This document shows positions 1-9,109 of a stretch of 64,000 nt of DNA, piece by piece. The DNA comes from Bedellia somnulentella (lineage: Eukaryota > Arthropoda > Insecta > Lepidoptera > Bedelliidae), in NCBI GenBank assembly GCA_963576735.1, contig OY755178.1:11904001-11968000 (forward strand), in the 5' to 3' direction. A program made the position numbers and the translations under genes. Within the stretch, counting starts at the first letter, position 1. Each line of letters starts with the position of its first letter. The notes below the pieces were generated by a model. That model made no database searches, was not told the origin of the DNA, and worked only from the letters and a program-made list of their open reading frames with translations.

Positions 1-449
1 TCCATTTTAAAAATACATACGAAAACTAAATCTACTGAAAATTTCTGTCGCAGCGAGAGACGTGCATTTCATCTGTAATTTCTATTCCACATTTATGAAG
101 TCTATTTCGGCTATTGACAGAGTAGGCTCAAAGAGCAGTTTCTTTTCATAGCAGAACGTAGAAATATTCGTGAAGAAGCGGGTATGGCCGTTCTTGTATG
201 CATACTGAGCTCTACGCTCAATCAGTCCTCAAAGAAGAAATGGGGCTGGATGCTGAGAGGATCAAAGGCACCGCCAACACTCGTTACCTGCCATCTCGCA
301 AGTACAGTTACGCATTACAAACCATTTTGCAGAAAAAATATTTCTTTTAATTCGGTGCTCAGACGATAAATTCAAATGGTTACAAAACGCTACGCAATAA
401 AATTTGCACCCTAATGTTGATTCGTTACCTTTTTTGGATAATGCTGACT
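1..449. other. No gene recognised
   Basis: Non-repetitive sequence. The only open frame (184-369) has no recognisable domain and no splice or codon support. I see no repeat family here that recurs in the window. Confidence 0.6.
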
Positions 450-461
450 AGGTGGCGCTTA

Positions 462-791
462 CTGCCTCCGTGGTCTCGCGGTTAAGCGCTTGGTTTCAAG
501 TACGGAGGGCTCCGGTTCAATCCCTGTGGGGTTATAACCTTACAAATTGAATTTGTAAGATTTAGCCCAGTCTGGAAGGATATTCATCGCAAGCTTGAAT
601 TACCTGATTATCCGAAAATTAAGATGATCCTGTGCTTCGAGAGCACGTTAAGCTGTCGATCCTGGCTACTATCATGGTAGTAGTCGTTAGTCTGCCAACC
701 CGCAATTGGCCAGCGTGGTGGACTATGGCCAAATCACCCTATATAGAGTAGGCTCGTGCCCTTTGGTGGGGACATATATGGGCTGTGAGGA
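462..791 (+). mobile_element. tRNA-derived SINE (family SINE-C), full length with TSD
   Basis: The head looks like a tRNA gene: an A-box-like TGGTCTCGCGGTTAAGCG begins at 471 and the B box GGTTCAATCCC is at 514-524. The body is unrelated to the other SINEs in the window and ends near GTGGGGACATATATGGGCTG. The element is bounded by a perfect 12-bp direct repeat, AGGTGGCGCTTA, at 450-461 and 792-803, the mark of LINE-machinery insertion. The unbroken TSD suggests a fairly young insertion. Related but older pieces lie at 26140-26398 (-), 36740-36912 (+) and possibly 52978-53130 (+). Confidence 0.88.
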
Positions 792-803
792 AGGTGGCGC
801 TTA

Positions 804-1160
804 GACAAACCATGCCTCGTTAACATGATGTTTTTATGTACGTGCAAAATGGGTGTTTATTCAATTTATAAATATATTTTATTACGAGAAAACATACTAC
901 ATGCATATATTATACTCACGCGACTCGTCGTTCGGAGATCGCGTAAATTGTCCCGGTTACAATCTCGGCCTAGTTGTTAGTTTTTCAACCCGTGTTATCC
1001 CCATAGATTATTTATTATTATCTTTGGTTAGCCCAGCATAGCGTACTATTGCCAATTTACCTATTCGGGGTAGGATCCAATCCTTACTGAAGATAAAAAT
1101 TGGCTATGATGAAATAATGTATTCAGTTATTTATCTTATAAGTATACTTGCATTATATTA
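804..1160. other. No gene recognised
   Basis: Two overlapping short open frames (853-1041 and neighbours) have no recognisable domain. A few words resemble SINE bodies (TGGTTAGCCCAGC near 1025), but I cannot assign a family. Confidence 0.5.
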
Positions 1161-1161
1161 T

Positions 1162-1312
1162 ACATACACACATACATACATATTCTCACGCCGTTAGTTC
1201 CCATTGGGATAGGCAGAGACTACGATCGCCACTTTGTACGATCCTGGCAAATCTCTCTAGCTTCATTCACATCCATCAATCTTTTCATACATGCTCTTTT
1301 ATTCTTCGTTCA
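1162..1312 (-). mobile_element. LINE-1 (RTE-like) 3' end fragment
   Basis: Read on the minus strand, this is the last ~150 bp of the LINE seen more completely at 18320-18830. It has the coding end for an ACM.RLMDVNEAREVCQDR-like stretch, a CTGCCTA..CCCAATGGGAAC stem-loop, GGCGTGAG and a (TATG)n tail, which appears here as CATACATACATA at 1165-1185. The copy is 5'-truncated, as is usual for LINE insertions. Confidence 0.85.
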
Positions 1313-1329
1313 CTTCGTTCACTTCTTCA

Positions 1330-2210
1330 CCATATAAAACTAAAACTAAAATAATCCTAAAAAAACATTGTTAACAATTTTATCACATAATAATTATATA
1401 TAATAATCAGATAAATGAATACAGGATATAAAAACAATTCTAGTAGTAACTTTAATATTACAATTTATTGTTATCTAAAAACAAATAGAAACATTCTGTA
1501 CCTTCAAAATACCAAAACTTTCCGGTAACACGAAAGAGTGCTCTGAAGGCATCCAAAGGTTTTTAAATCGTGCAGCGACACAAAATATTGTAAATGTAAT
1601 TTACCATTTCATGTTTCCAAACAGTAAATACTGCATCCGGGGAGCATGAAATGAGGAAAAGAGAAACATTTTCATTGGCAATTTTAAGTCTGCATGAAGA
1701 ATCGACAAGTTTTGCACATATACCTTTAAGGACGGAATGTGTTAGTGCTTATATGATATGAATATATATATTTATATGATAGGGTTTTATTGGAAGTTAT
1801 GTATAAGCAACTATTAGATAACTAGTAAGAATGTATTAAGCGCAAGCTTAAAAGCTACTTGGTAGCCCAACAGAATCCTTCTTCTTAAATCCAGCTGCTG
1901 GGCCTATGTCCTATTCCTTTTACAAACGTTATAAATATATAAAATACTTATAGTAGAATATGTATATATTTGTATGTATGTTCTCTAAATTAGTATGTTT
2001 ATATATGCGAGAATTATTAAGACCAACAGTTTATTTCAAATAAAGCATTATTTCTAACTTATTACAGTATAAATAATATTAACGGAAACTTATAAAAAAA
2101 ATAACATTCACTTAATAATTAAAAAAAAAACATTATTATATTTAAAAATAACTAACTACTATTAACCGTTAAATGGTAACTAAATATCTAAAACAATAAA
2201 CTTTAATAAA
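1330..2210. other. AT-rich sequence without genes
   Basis: Very AT-rich, with poly-A/T runs and TATA-type low complexity (1750-1780, 1960-2000). I see no coding signal and no family shared with the rest of the window. If the ORF at 2215-2325 is a terminal exon, the AATAAA read on the minus strand near 2030 could be its polyadenylation signal. Confidence 0.5.
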
Positions 2211-2214
2211 TAAG

Positions 2215-2325
2215 TTATCTACCAACAGACTCATGCGCAAAAGCACCCATGATGCCCGCCGCATTGCCCCGCTCTGGATTGCCACCGAGAGTCTTTGACT
2301 CAGGAAATGGAATATTTATATACAT
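2215..2325 (-). CDS. Short GC-rich ORF, possible terminal exon or gene fragment
   Basis: A 36-codon frame ends in TAA at 2215-2217. The C-terminal part reads ESKTLGGNPERGN followed by AAGIMGAFAHESVGR. It stands out because about 90 bp are GC-rich and protein-like in strongly AT-rich surroundings. The upstream ATG lies inside a hairpin arm (2312-2333), so translation more likely enters from an upstream exon; CCATTTCCTGAG just before the GC-rich part could be a weak acceptor. I do not recognise the protein. It could be the last exon of a gene lying to the right, a retrocopy fragment, or part of a transposon. Confidence 0.3.
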   Translation of the reverse strand: MYINIPFPESKTLGGNPERGNAAGIMGAFAHESVGR

Positions 2326-2363
2326 ACTTATATGCGACATAATATAAGTATGTATATAAATAT
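2312..2363. repeat. Perfect 22-bp AT-rich hairpin
   Basis: Arms 2312-2333 and 2342-2363 are exact reverse complements with an 8-base loop (GCGACATA). The sequence is a simple TATACATAC-type repeat, so slippage or foldback duplication is the likeliest origin. Confidence 0.85.
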
Positions 2364-2720
2364 ATATTATAGTAAGTATTTAATATGTTTTTTTTAAGTG
2401 GCCATTGTATGAGGTCAGTGATATCATTTTCAAATTTTATTTATTGAATTGTGTTATATTCTATATTGTATGCTGTTTGGTTATTTATTTAGGTGTCATT
2501 GTCATAAATATAGGACTAACTGAAAACCAGTGTTATGAGGTAAAACTCATAACGAAATACTGAGTCAAAATCCTATTCGTAGCTGTGCATAGTTTTTAAA
2601 TAATGTTTTTTTATGTTTTAAGATTTTTAAGTTTTGTTTTTATTGTGTTCTTTTAACATGTTTTATGTTTTTTTAATGTAGTACTAATTTAATTTGCAGC
2701 AGCGAATAAACATTTTCCCT

Positions 2721-3467
2721 TTTTTAGGGTTCCGTAGCCAAATGGCAAAAACGGGACCCTTATAGATTCGTCATGTCTGTCTGTCTGTCCGTCCGTCCGT
2801 ATGTCACAGCCAGTTTATTCCGAAACTATAAGAACTACATTATTGAAAATTGGTGCGTAGATGTATTCAATAAACCGCATTAAGATTTTAAAATAAAATC
2901 TGAAAAAAAAACCAAAATTTTTAGGGTTCCCCATACATAGAACTGAAACTCAATATATTTTTTTTCATCAAATCTATACGTGTGGGGTATTTATCAAAAG
3001 GCATTTGAAAATGATGTTGAGGATTGATATATCATTTTTCTCAAAACTGAATAGTTTGCGAGAGAGAATTTTCCAAAGTGGTAAAATGTGTGTCCCCCCC
3101 CCCCCGTAACTTCTAAAATATGGGCATGATAAAACTAAAAAAAATATATGATGTGTATTACTAATTACAAACTACTAACGAAAATTGGTTTGAATGAGAT
3201 CTAGCCAGTAGTTCTATTTTTAAACGTCATAAATCAAATTACTTACCTAATTTATTTATTTCACTGAAATATATAACAATAATTTTACTATCACAGGCCT
3301 TACGCATAAAACGTGAACCATTGTTTTCTTACAGTAAATCAGTGATAAGTAAATAACATTTTAAACTAAACATTTTAAACTTGTATATTACTATGTTACC
3401 TACCTGCTGCTAGTGCTGCTACGGAACCCTTCATTAGCGAGTCCATCTCGCTCTTGGCCGCTTTTTT
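2721..3467 (+). mobile_element. Lepidopteran GGGTTCCG-type interspersed repeat, near full length
   Basis: It begins TTTTTAGGGTTCCGTAGCC and continues into a (TCTG)n/(TCCG)n microsatellite (2777-2802), CATACGTGTGGGGTAT-like words and a 12-base C run at 3094-3105. It ends ACGGAACCCTTC with a short GCGAG/CTCGC hairpin and GCTCTTGGCCGC. I recognise the ordered words from lepidopteran interspersed repeats. The class is uncertain; a non-autonomous Helitron-like element is one possibility because of the 3' hairpin. The part at ~3240-3415 is diverged. A head-only relative lies at 25985-26120 on the minus strand. Confidence 0.72.
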
Positions 3468-4103
3468 ATATTCTGATCCATATTAAATATTTTTTTACAT
3501 ATCAATAAATCTCTCTCTCTCTAAAACTGAAACAAAATACATAGCGCACTTACTATGCTTAACCGAAAACAAAAATATTCCTGCCAACTTTTAATAATCA
3601 TTTATTTATTTATACATATTTAAAAATACTTTTTAAACACCAAACCTATAAAGATTATCTACGTATACTCGTATTCTTTAAATAATTAATTATTTTTCAA
3701 CTCATTGAATACATAAAAATAATCAAGCATATTTAAATACAGGGTTAATATGATGAAAAAAATATAAGACAAGAAATTTCTCAAAGGTCTGTTATTTCTC
3801 TAATTTTTATTTTCAATAAACAATTTAATGTTCATAATAGAAAGGGCATATTTCAAAATTTAAACCATGAAAGTTTTGTAAACAAAATTCAAACCTCAAG
3901 GTTGGACAAATGAAAGATGATAGAGTATTCTTTCAAATTTTAATGCTGAGTTGTTAATTACAAAAAGGACTATATATATATAATGACTATTTGCTTCCTT
4001 AATATAATAAAACTAAAAATATAATCTATATTATTATAAGAAAACTAATGTAATAAGAAGACATTAGTTAGTTATAAAAATCATGAACGCCCCGAAAAAT
4101 AAA
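3468..4103. other. AT-rich non-coding sequence with a (CT)6 run
   Basis: A short CT microsatellite lies at 3511-3522. Otherwise there is AT-rich sequence with no ORF and no recognised repeat. Confidence 0.5.
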
Positions 4104-4311
4104 TATACATACACATACATACATATACTCACGGCTATATTTCCCTAGAAGGGGTAACCAGAGCTAAGGAATTATAAATTCCTCAGCCACTTTTGGAAGT
4201 TGAGTGGGGAAAAGATGGTAAAAATAAAGGTTTTTGGTGATGGGTCTCCAACCGCATCGCCCAAAAATCCAATAAAAAGCCCCAATACCCTTAGCCGCCT
4301 CTTACGACACA
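4104..4311 (-). mobile_element. SINE-A copy, 5' truncated
   Basis: The left edge is the (TATG)n tail of the element (CATACATACATATACTCACGG), followed by the TAGAAGGGGTAACCAGAGC block, CCACTTTTGGAAG, GGGTCTCCAACCGCATCGCCC and CGCCTCTTACGACAC, where similarity stops. The element's head (GTGTAGTGTCGGC) is missing. The open frame crossing it (from 4200) only translates SINE-A. Confidence 0.88.
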
Positions 4312-4600
4312 ATAAATATGTACCAGAATATACCCACATAACAAGTGACTGCTTACAACAAGTTTTACTAATCGTAATAACTGAAATGTGTCTTCATCAG
4401 TTATCAGTAATAAACATATTTCTCAACACAGTGGAAAGAGTATGCTCTTAGATCTCGCTGTATCTTGTTAGTCATACAAACTGTTAATTTTTAGGGGTAA
4501 CATTTTGAAGAATACCCAAAGGGCTGAGCCACATATATTCATATGATCCTAGAGTTCATCCTGACGAAAGGCGATAAATTTGATAATTATTCAGTTCATA
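4312..4600. other. No gene or repeat recognised
   Basis: Single-copy sequence between two SINEs, with no coding signal. Confidence 0.5.
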
Positions 4601-4603
4601 ACT

Positions 4604-5168
4604 ATAACATAATAACATAACATAAACGTTCACGCCGAATATCCCCGAAGGGGTTAGCAGAGGTACTAATTCTTCTGAACATCACGTGACTTTGTCACCT
4701 GGTGTTCAGAGTACCCACGTTTTGCATGGACTGTGTACTCACGTGATAGGGGGCAGGCCTATCGCCGTTTTGTACGAATACACTGTCACATACACTGTCA
4801 CATACATAGTGTATTCGTACAAAACGGCGATAGGCCTGCCCCCTATCACGTGAGTACACTGTCCATGCAAAACGTGGGTACTCTGAACACCAGGTGACAA
4901 AGTCACGTGATGTTCAGAAGTATTAGTACCTCTGCCAACCCCTTCGGGGATATTCGGCGTGAACGTTTATTACACTGTCACATGACTAAGTACAACTCAG
5001 CCATGTGGGTTTCCTCACGATGTTTTCCCTCACCGTTAACAACCATAATAAATTAACCACACATCTGTTTAGAAAAGACAAATTGGTGTAGGCCCGACCC
5101 AGGATTTGAACACTAGTCGTTTGCACGATAACCGAGTGTTCTACCCACTGGGCTATCACGGTTGCTAA
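4604..5168 (-). mobile_element. SINE-T copy carrying an inverted second SINE-T piece
   Basis: A minus-strand SINE-T starts at its tail (CATAACATAAACGTTCACG) and runs to its tRNA-like head, seen inverted as GGATTTGAACAC and CCCACTGGGCTATCACGG at 5101-5165. Its middle is interrupted: after 4784 a plus-oriented SINE-T 3' part (4808-4970) follows, and the outer copy then resumes. The 12-mer ACACTGTCACAT occurs at 4780-4791, 4792-4803 and 4972-4983, so it flanks the inserted piece like a target-site duplication. Confidence 0.87.
4622..4970. repeat. 163-bp near-perfect inverted repeat
   Basis: Arms 4622-4784 and 4808-4970 have equal length with no indels; by eye I count 3 mismatches. The loop is 23 nt. 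Both arms are the 3' half of SINE-T in opposite orientation. A transcript through here would fold into a long double-stranded RNA. Confidence 0.92.
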
Positions 5169-5387
5169 CTATCATCATATAACGGTATCATAACTATCTA
5201 AACATAAAATATCATAACTTGTGTAGGCGGAATAATATCATATATTTTCCGTACGCGGATAATCAAGTCTTGCCTTTAAAGCTTTCATGCAGTACAGTAG
5301 CTCAGCACAAAATCAAGCGGTCTTATTTCACTACTATCCCAACACTGCATAATTGTAGATCGATTGTTGTAAACAGATAATTTAATT

Positions 5388-5477
5388 ACATACATACATA
5401 TACTCACGGCTATAAATCCCTAGAAGGGGTAGCCAGAGCTAATGAATCAGAAACTCTTTAGCCACTTTTGGAAAATA
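5388..5477 (-). mobile_element. SINE-A 3' fragment
   Basis: The (TATG)n tail plus ~75 bp up to CCACTTTTGGAAAAT. It abuts a second SINE-A tail at 5478, so two SINE-A 3' ends lie in tandem. A duplicate is at 6888-6977. Confidence 0.85.
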
Positions 5478-6532
5478 CAAACATACATACATATACTCAC
5501 GGCTATACAGGGTGATTACGGGGTCGTGGAGCAAGAAAGAAGCATTTAACTTACTTTCTCCTAAGCATCACGATAGGTTAGGATTAACAGTACACCAGCG
5601 ACTTATTTAAGTTTACAAAAAAAAAACTGCGACTATTCGAGATCATGGTCACCCTACTATTTCCCAAGATTTTTTTTGTCAAGTGCATGGACTTAACAAT
5701 TGTTGCAGTAGTTGCAATTGATGTGACGATATTGATAGACAGATAAGAAATTTCTTTGATGCCTACTGCGATTATGTCGATTACTTTGTCGTATTTAGAA
5801 GGAAAAGACGGATAAAAATTTAATTTATTTTATTTTTAATTTTTGTTTCGTTATTATTTATTGTTATCGTTTATTGACTTTGACGTGTTGTCACATTATT
5901 ACTAATAAATTATTAAGTATTCTAACAAAGAGTTTGGTATCTAAAAAGGTGTAATATAAAAAGTAAGGTGACCACGCGTTTAGAGTCAGTAAATAAAAAT
6001 AAGTTAATAATGAATCATCTTTGTTTCAATTAAAATAAATACAGGTAGCATCGCAATCATTTACTGCGTCAGAAAAAAATGGTTGGGATCACGACCCCGA
6101 AATCACCCTGTATTTCCTTAGAAGGGGTAGCCAGAGCTAAGGAATTATAAATTCCTCAGCTACTTTTAGAAGTTGAGTGGGGAAAAGATGGTAAAAATAA
6201 TGGTTTTTGGTGGTGGGTCTCCAACCGCATCGCCCAAAAATCCAATAAAAAGCCCCAATACCCTTAGTCGCCTCTTACGACACCAGTGGGTAGAAAGGGT
6301 TAGCGACATTCTAAGCCGGCACTACACGGAAAAGCCGGCACTACACGTCAAATGTATTGAAATTTTGGAAAATAGAGTGGGGAAAAGATGGTTTAATAAT
6401 GGTTGTTGGAGATGGGTCTCCAACCGCATCGCCCAAAAATCCCTTAAACTCCCCAATACCGTTAGTCGCCTCTTACGTACACCCACCGGCAGAAATGGGA
6501 TAGTGCTATTCTAAACCGACACTACACAGCAA
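5478..6532 (-). mobile_element. SINE-A interrupted by a TIR element and partly repeated
   Basis: The SINE-A tail at 5478-5507 resumes at 6111 after the TIR element. The element runs to CCGGCACTACACGG (~6329), then a short repeated head piece (6331-6348) and a second SINE-A body (6366-6532) ending CCGACACTACACAGC. The first part has the GCCGGCAC/CACGG head variant, the second the GCCGACAC/CACAGC variant, so two subfamilies are joined. The 113-codon frame here (6173-6514) only reads through both. Confidence 0.85.
5508..6110. mobile_element. 603-bp non-autonomous DNA transposon (MITE-like), TA target
   Basis: The ends are inverted repeats of ~21 bp: CAGGGTGATT then (A)CGGGGTCGTG at the left, and the complement CACGACCCCG then (A)AATCACCCTG at the right, one mismatch. 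It interrupts a SINE-A copy at GGCTA|..|TATTTCC, with TA at 5506-5507 and 6111-6112, so the SINE gives the pre-insertion site. There is no transposase ORF. The TA duplication suggests a Tc1/mariner-type source; the TIR sequence does not identify a family for me. Confidence 0.85.
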
Positions 6533-7007
6533 CTATAATTTAATTTGAACAGATAATTCAAGAACTTTCAATTTAATTTCCTAAAGTTTTTCATACGCAG
6601 CTTGGGTAATATATATTTTACTCAAATTCAAACATTTACACCGAAAATTCTATCATCACGGTTGCTAACTATCATCATATAACGGTATCATAACTATCTA
6701 AACATAAAATATCATAACTTGTGTAGGCGGAATAATATCATATATTTTCCGTACGCGGATAATCAAGTCTTGCCTTTAAAGCTTTCATGCAGTACAGTAG
6801 CTCAGCACAAAATCAAGCGGTCTTATTTCACTACTATCCCAACACTGCATAATTGTAGATCGATTGTTGTAAACAGATAATTTAATTACATACATACATA
6901 TACTCACGGCTATAAATCCCTAGAAGGGGTAGCCAGAGCTAATGAATCAGAAACTCTTTAGCCACTTTTGGAAAATACAAACATACATACATATACTCAC
7001 GGCTATA

Positions 7008-7582
7008 CAGGGTGATTACGGGGTCGTGGAGCAAGAAAGAAGCATTTAACTTACTTTCTCCTAAGCATCACGATAGGTTAGGATTAACAGTACACCAGCG
7101 ACTTATTTAAGTTTACAAAAAAAAAACTGCGACTATTCGAGATCATGGTCACCCTACTATTTCCCAAGATTTTTTTTGTCAAGTGCATGGACTTAACAAT
7201 TGTTGCAGTAGTTGCAATTGATGTGACGATATTGATAGACAGATAAGAAATTTCTTTGATGCCTACTGCGATTACGTCGATTACTTTGTCGTATTTAGAA
7301 GGAAAAGACGGATAAAAATTTAATTTATTTTATTTTTAATTTTTGTTGACTTTGACGTGTTGTCACATTATTACTAATAAATTATTAAGTATTCTAACAA
7401 AGAGTTTGGTATCTAAAAAGGTGTAATATAAAAAGTAAGGTGACCACGCGTTTAGAGTCAGTAAATAAAAATAAGTTAATAATGAATCATCTTTGTTTCA
7501 ATTAAAATAAATACAGGTAGCATCGCAATCATTTACTGCGTCAGAAAAAAATGGTTGGGATCACGACCCCGAAATCACCCTG
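7008..7582. mobile_element. Second copy of the TIR element (575 bp)
   Basis: The same inverted ends as at 5508-6110, lacking the 28-bp internal segment. It arose with the tandem duplication, not by a separate insertion, since the flanking SINE-A is identical. Confidence 0.88.
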
Positions 7583-8004
7583 TATTTCCTTAGAAGGGGT
7601 AGCCAGAGCTAAGGAATTATAAATTCCTCAGCTACTTTTAGAAGTTGAGTGGGGAAAAGATGGTAAAAATAATGGTTTTTGGTGGTGGGTCTCCAACCGC
7701 ATCGCCCAAAAATCCAATAAAAAGCCCCAATACCCTTAGTCGCCTCTTACGACACCAGTGGGTAGAAAGGGTTAGCGACATTCTAAGCCGGCACTACACG
7801 GAAAAGCCGGCACTACACGTCAAATGTATTGAAATTTTGGAAAATAGAGTGGGGAAAAGATGGTTTAATAATGGTTGTTGGAGATGGGTCTCCAACCGCA
7901 TCGCCCAAAAATCCCTTAAACTCCCCAATACCGTTAGTCGCCTCTTACGTACACCCACCGGCAGAAATGGGGTAGTGCTATTCTAAACCGACACTACACA
8001 GCAA
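7583..8004 (-). mobile_element. SINE-A bodies in duplication unit 2
   Basis: The duplicate of 6111-6532: a GCCGGCAC-type SINE-A followed by a GCCGACAC-type body. The 113-codon frame (7645-7986) differs by one residue from its unit-1 counterpart and is repeat translation only. Confidence 0.85.
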
Positions 8005-8111
8005 CTATAATTTAATTTGAACAGATAATTCAAGAACTTTCAATTTAATTTCCTAAAGTTTTTCATACGCAGCTTGGGTAATATATATTTTACTCAAATT
8101 CAAACATTTAC

Positions 8112-8330
8112 ACCGTACATCCCCAAAGGGATTGGCAAAGACATTGTCACCTGGTGTTCAAAGTACCTACGTTTTGCTTGGAAAGAGTACTCACGTGAAA
8201 GGGGGCAAGTAAATTAACCACACATATATATTTAGAAAAGACAAATCGGTGTAGGCCCGATCTGGGATTTGAACCCTAATCGTCTGCACGATAGGCGGTG
8301 TTCTACCCACTCTGCTATCACGATCATATA
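8112..8330 (-). mobile_element. SINE-T copy, internally deleted
   Basis: On the minus strand: the head (complement of GTTCTACCCACTCTGCTATCACG near 8305), the B box region GGATTTGAACCC (8268-8279), then the body with ACGTTTTGCTTGG and CACCTGGTGTTC. About 110 bp of the body found in full copies is missing after GGGGGCAAG. Confidence 0.82.
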
Positions 8331-8640
8331 TATCTTTTAAATATCGAAAAAAAAACGTCTAGTATCTACTGCATCAAACAATGAGAACCAAAATAGATTG
8401 AAATTTTGGTATTTTGTGAATTCCAATGTGAAGGATTTCCAATTGGTGAGGTTCTTTGGTGAATCAATCGTTCAGGATTGCTTTGTCACGGGTTTGAGCT
8501 GAGATAATTGAATACTGATCCTCGCGATCTGTCTTCGTTGGTTGCAATCCATAGTTTATTTACTATGTAAGTGAAATGTATCCCCTTGCTAATTTTGAGT
8601 TGTTTCAACTATATATTAATATAGTACATATACTTATTAA
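8331..8640. other. No gene recognised
   Basis: Single-copy, AT-rich sequence with no feature I can name. Confidence 0.5.
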
Positions 8641-8648
8641 TGTTCGCC

Positions 8649-8887
8649 GTGTAGTTTCGGCTTAGAATAGCACTACCCCGTTTCTACCGATGGGTGTACG
8701 TAAGAAGCGACTAACGGTATTGGGGCTTTTAAGGGATTTTTGGGCGATGCGGCTGGAGACCCATGACCAACAACCTTTACTATACCATCCTTTCCCCACT
8801 CAATTTTCCAAAAGTGGCTGAGGAATTTCTAATTCTACGCTATGGCTACCTCTTCTCGGGATTTATAGCCGTGAGTATACTTGATAT
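8649..8887 (+). mobile_element. SINE-A copy, nearly full length
   Basis: Head GTGTAGTTTCGGCTTAG, middle GGGCGATGCGGCTGGAGACCC, CCAAAAGTGGCTGAGG, and 3' end TTATAGCCGTGAGTATACTT. The tail is cut immediately after GATAT by the LTR element at 8888. Confidence 0.9.
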
Positions 8888-8984
8888 TGTAGTGTAGTGT
8901 GAGTGCATCTCGTCCCCCTCTTGCCATTATATCTTGTATGTTAGTCCTAAGTCTTTAGTAGTGATAAACGTACATGCAACCAGC

Positions 8985-9109
8985 TGTGGTGTAGTGTGAG
9001 TGCATCTTGTCCCCCTTTTGCCATTATATATTGTATGTTAGTCATAAGTATTAAGTAGTAATAAACATAGAACCAAACAGCAAACACGTGTCTCGATTAC
9101 TTCATTGCA
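8985..9109 (+). repeat. Inner 5' LTR (diverged copy)
   Basis: TGTGGTGTAGTG ... CTTCATTGCA, directly followed by TGGCGACC. It differs from the outer partial LTR and the 3' LTR at roughly ten or more positions, whereas those two differ at one position over the shared 97 bp. Confidence 0.82.

Larger units (their letters stand above)
5155..6643. repeat. Tandem duplication, unit 1 (1489 bp)
   Basis: The first of two direct copies. It starts ATCACGGTTGCTAAC, at the head edge of the SINE-T copy, and ends AACATTTACACCG. It contains two SINE-A pieces and a 603-bp TIR element. Line-by-line comparison with 6655-8115 shows two substitutions (T/C near 5775; A/G near 6500) and a 28-bp segment (within 5846-5876) absent from unit 2. 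Confidence 0.95.
6655..8115. repeat. Tandem duplication, unit 2 (1461 bp)
   Basis: The second copy of the unit at 5155-6643, separated by 11 bp (6644-6654). It ends at the same ACATTTACACCG but then passes into a different SINE-T remnant. The near identity means either a recent event or an assembly artefact (two haplotypes laid end to end). Confidence 0.95.

Noticed and set aside
4200..4451. Repeated small frames reading MSGEKMVKIKVFGDGSPTAS and relatives (also 6173, 7645, 12621, 53958)
   Set aside because: All lie exactly on SINE-A copies and share its sequence. They are translations of a non-coding repeat, not a protein family.
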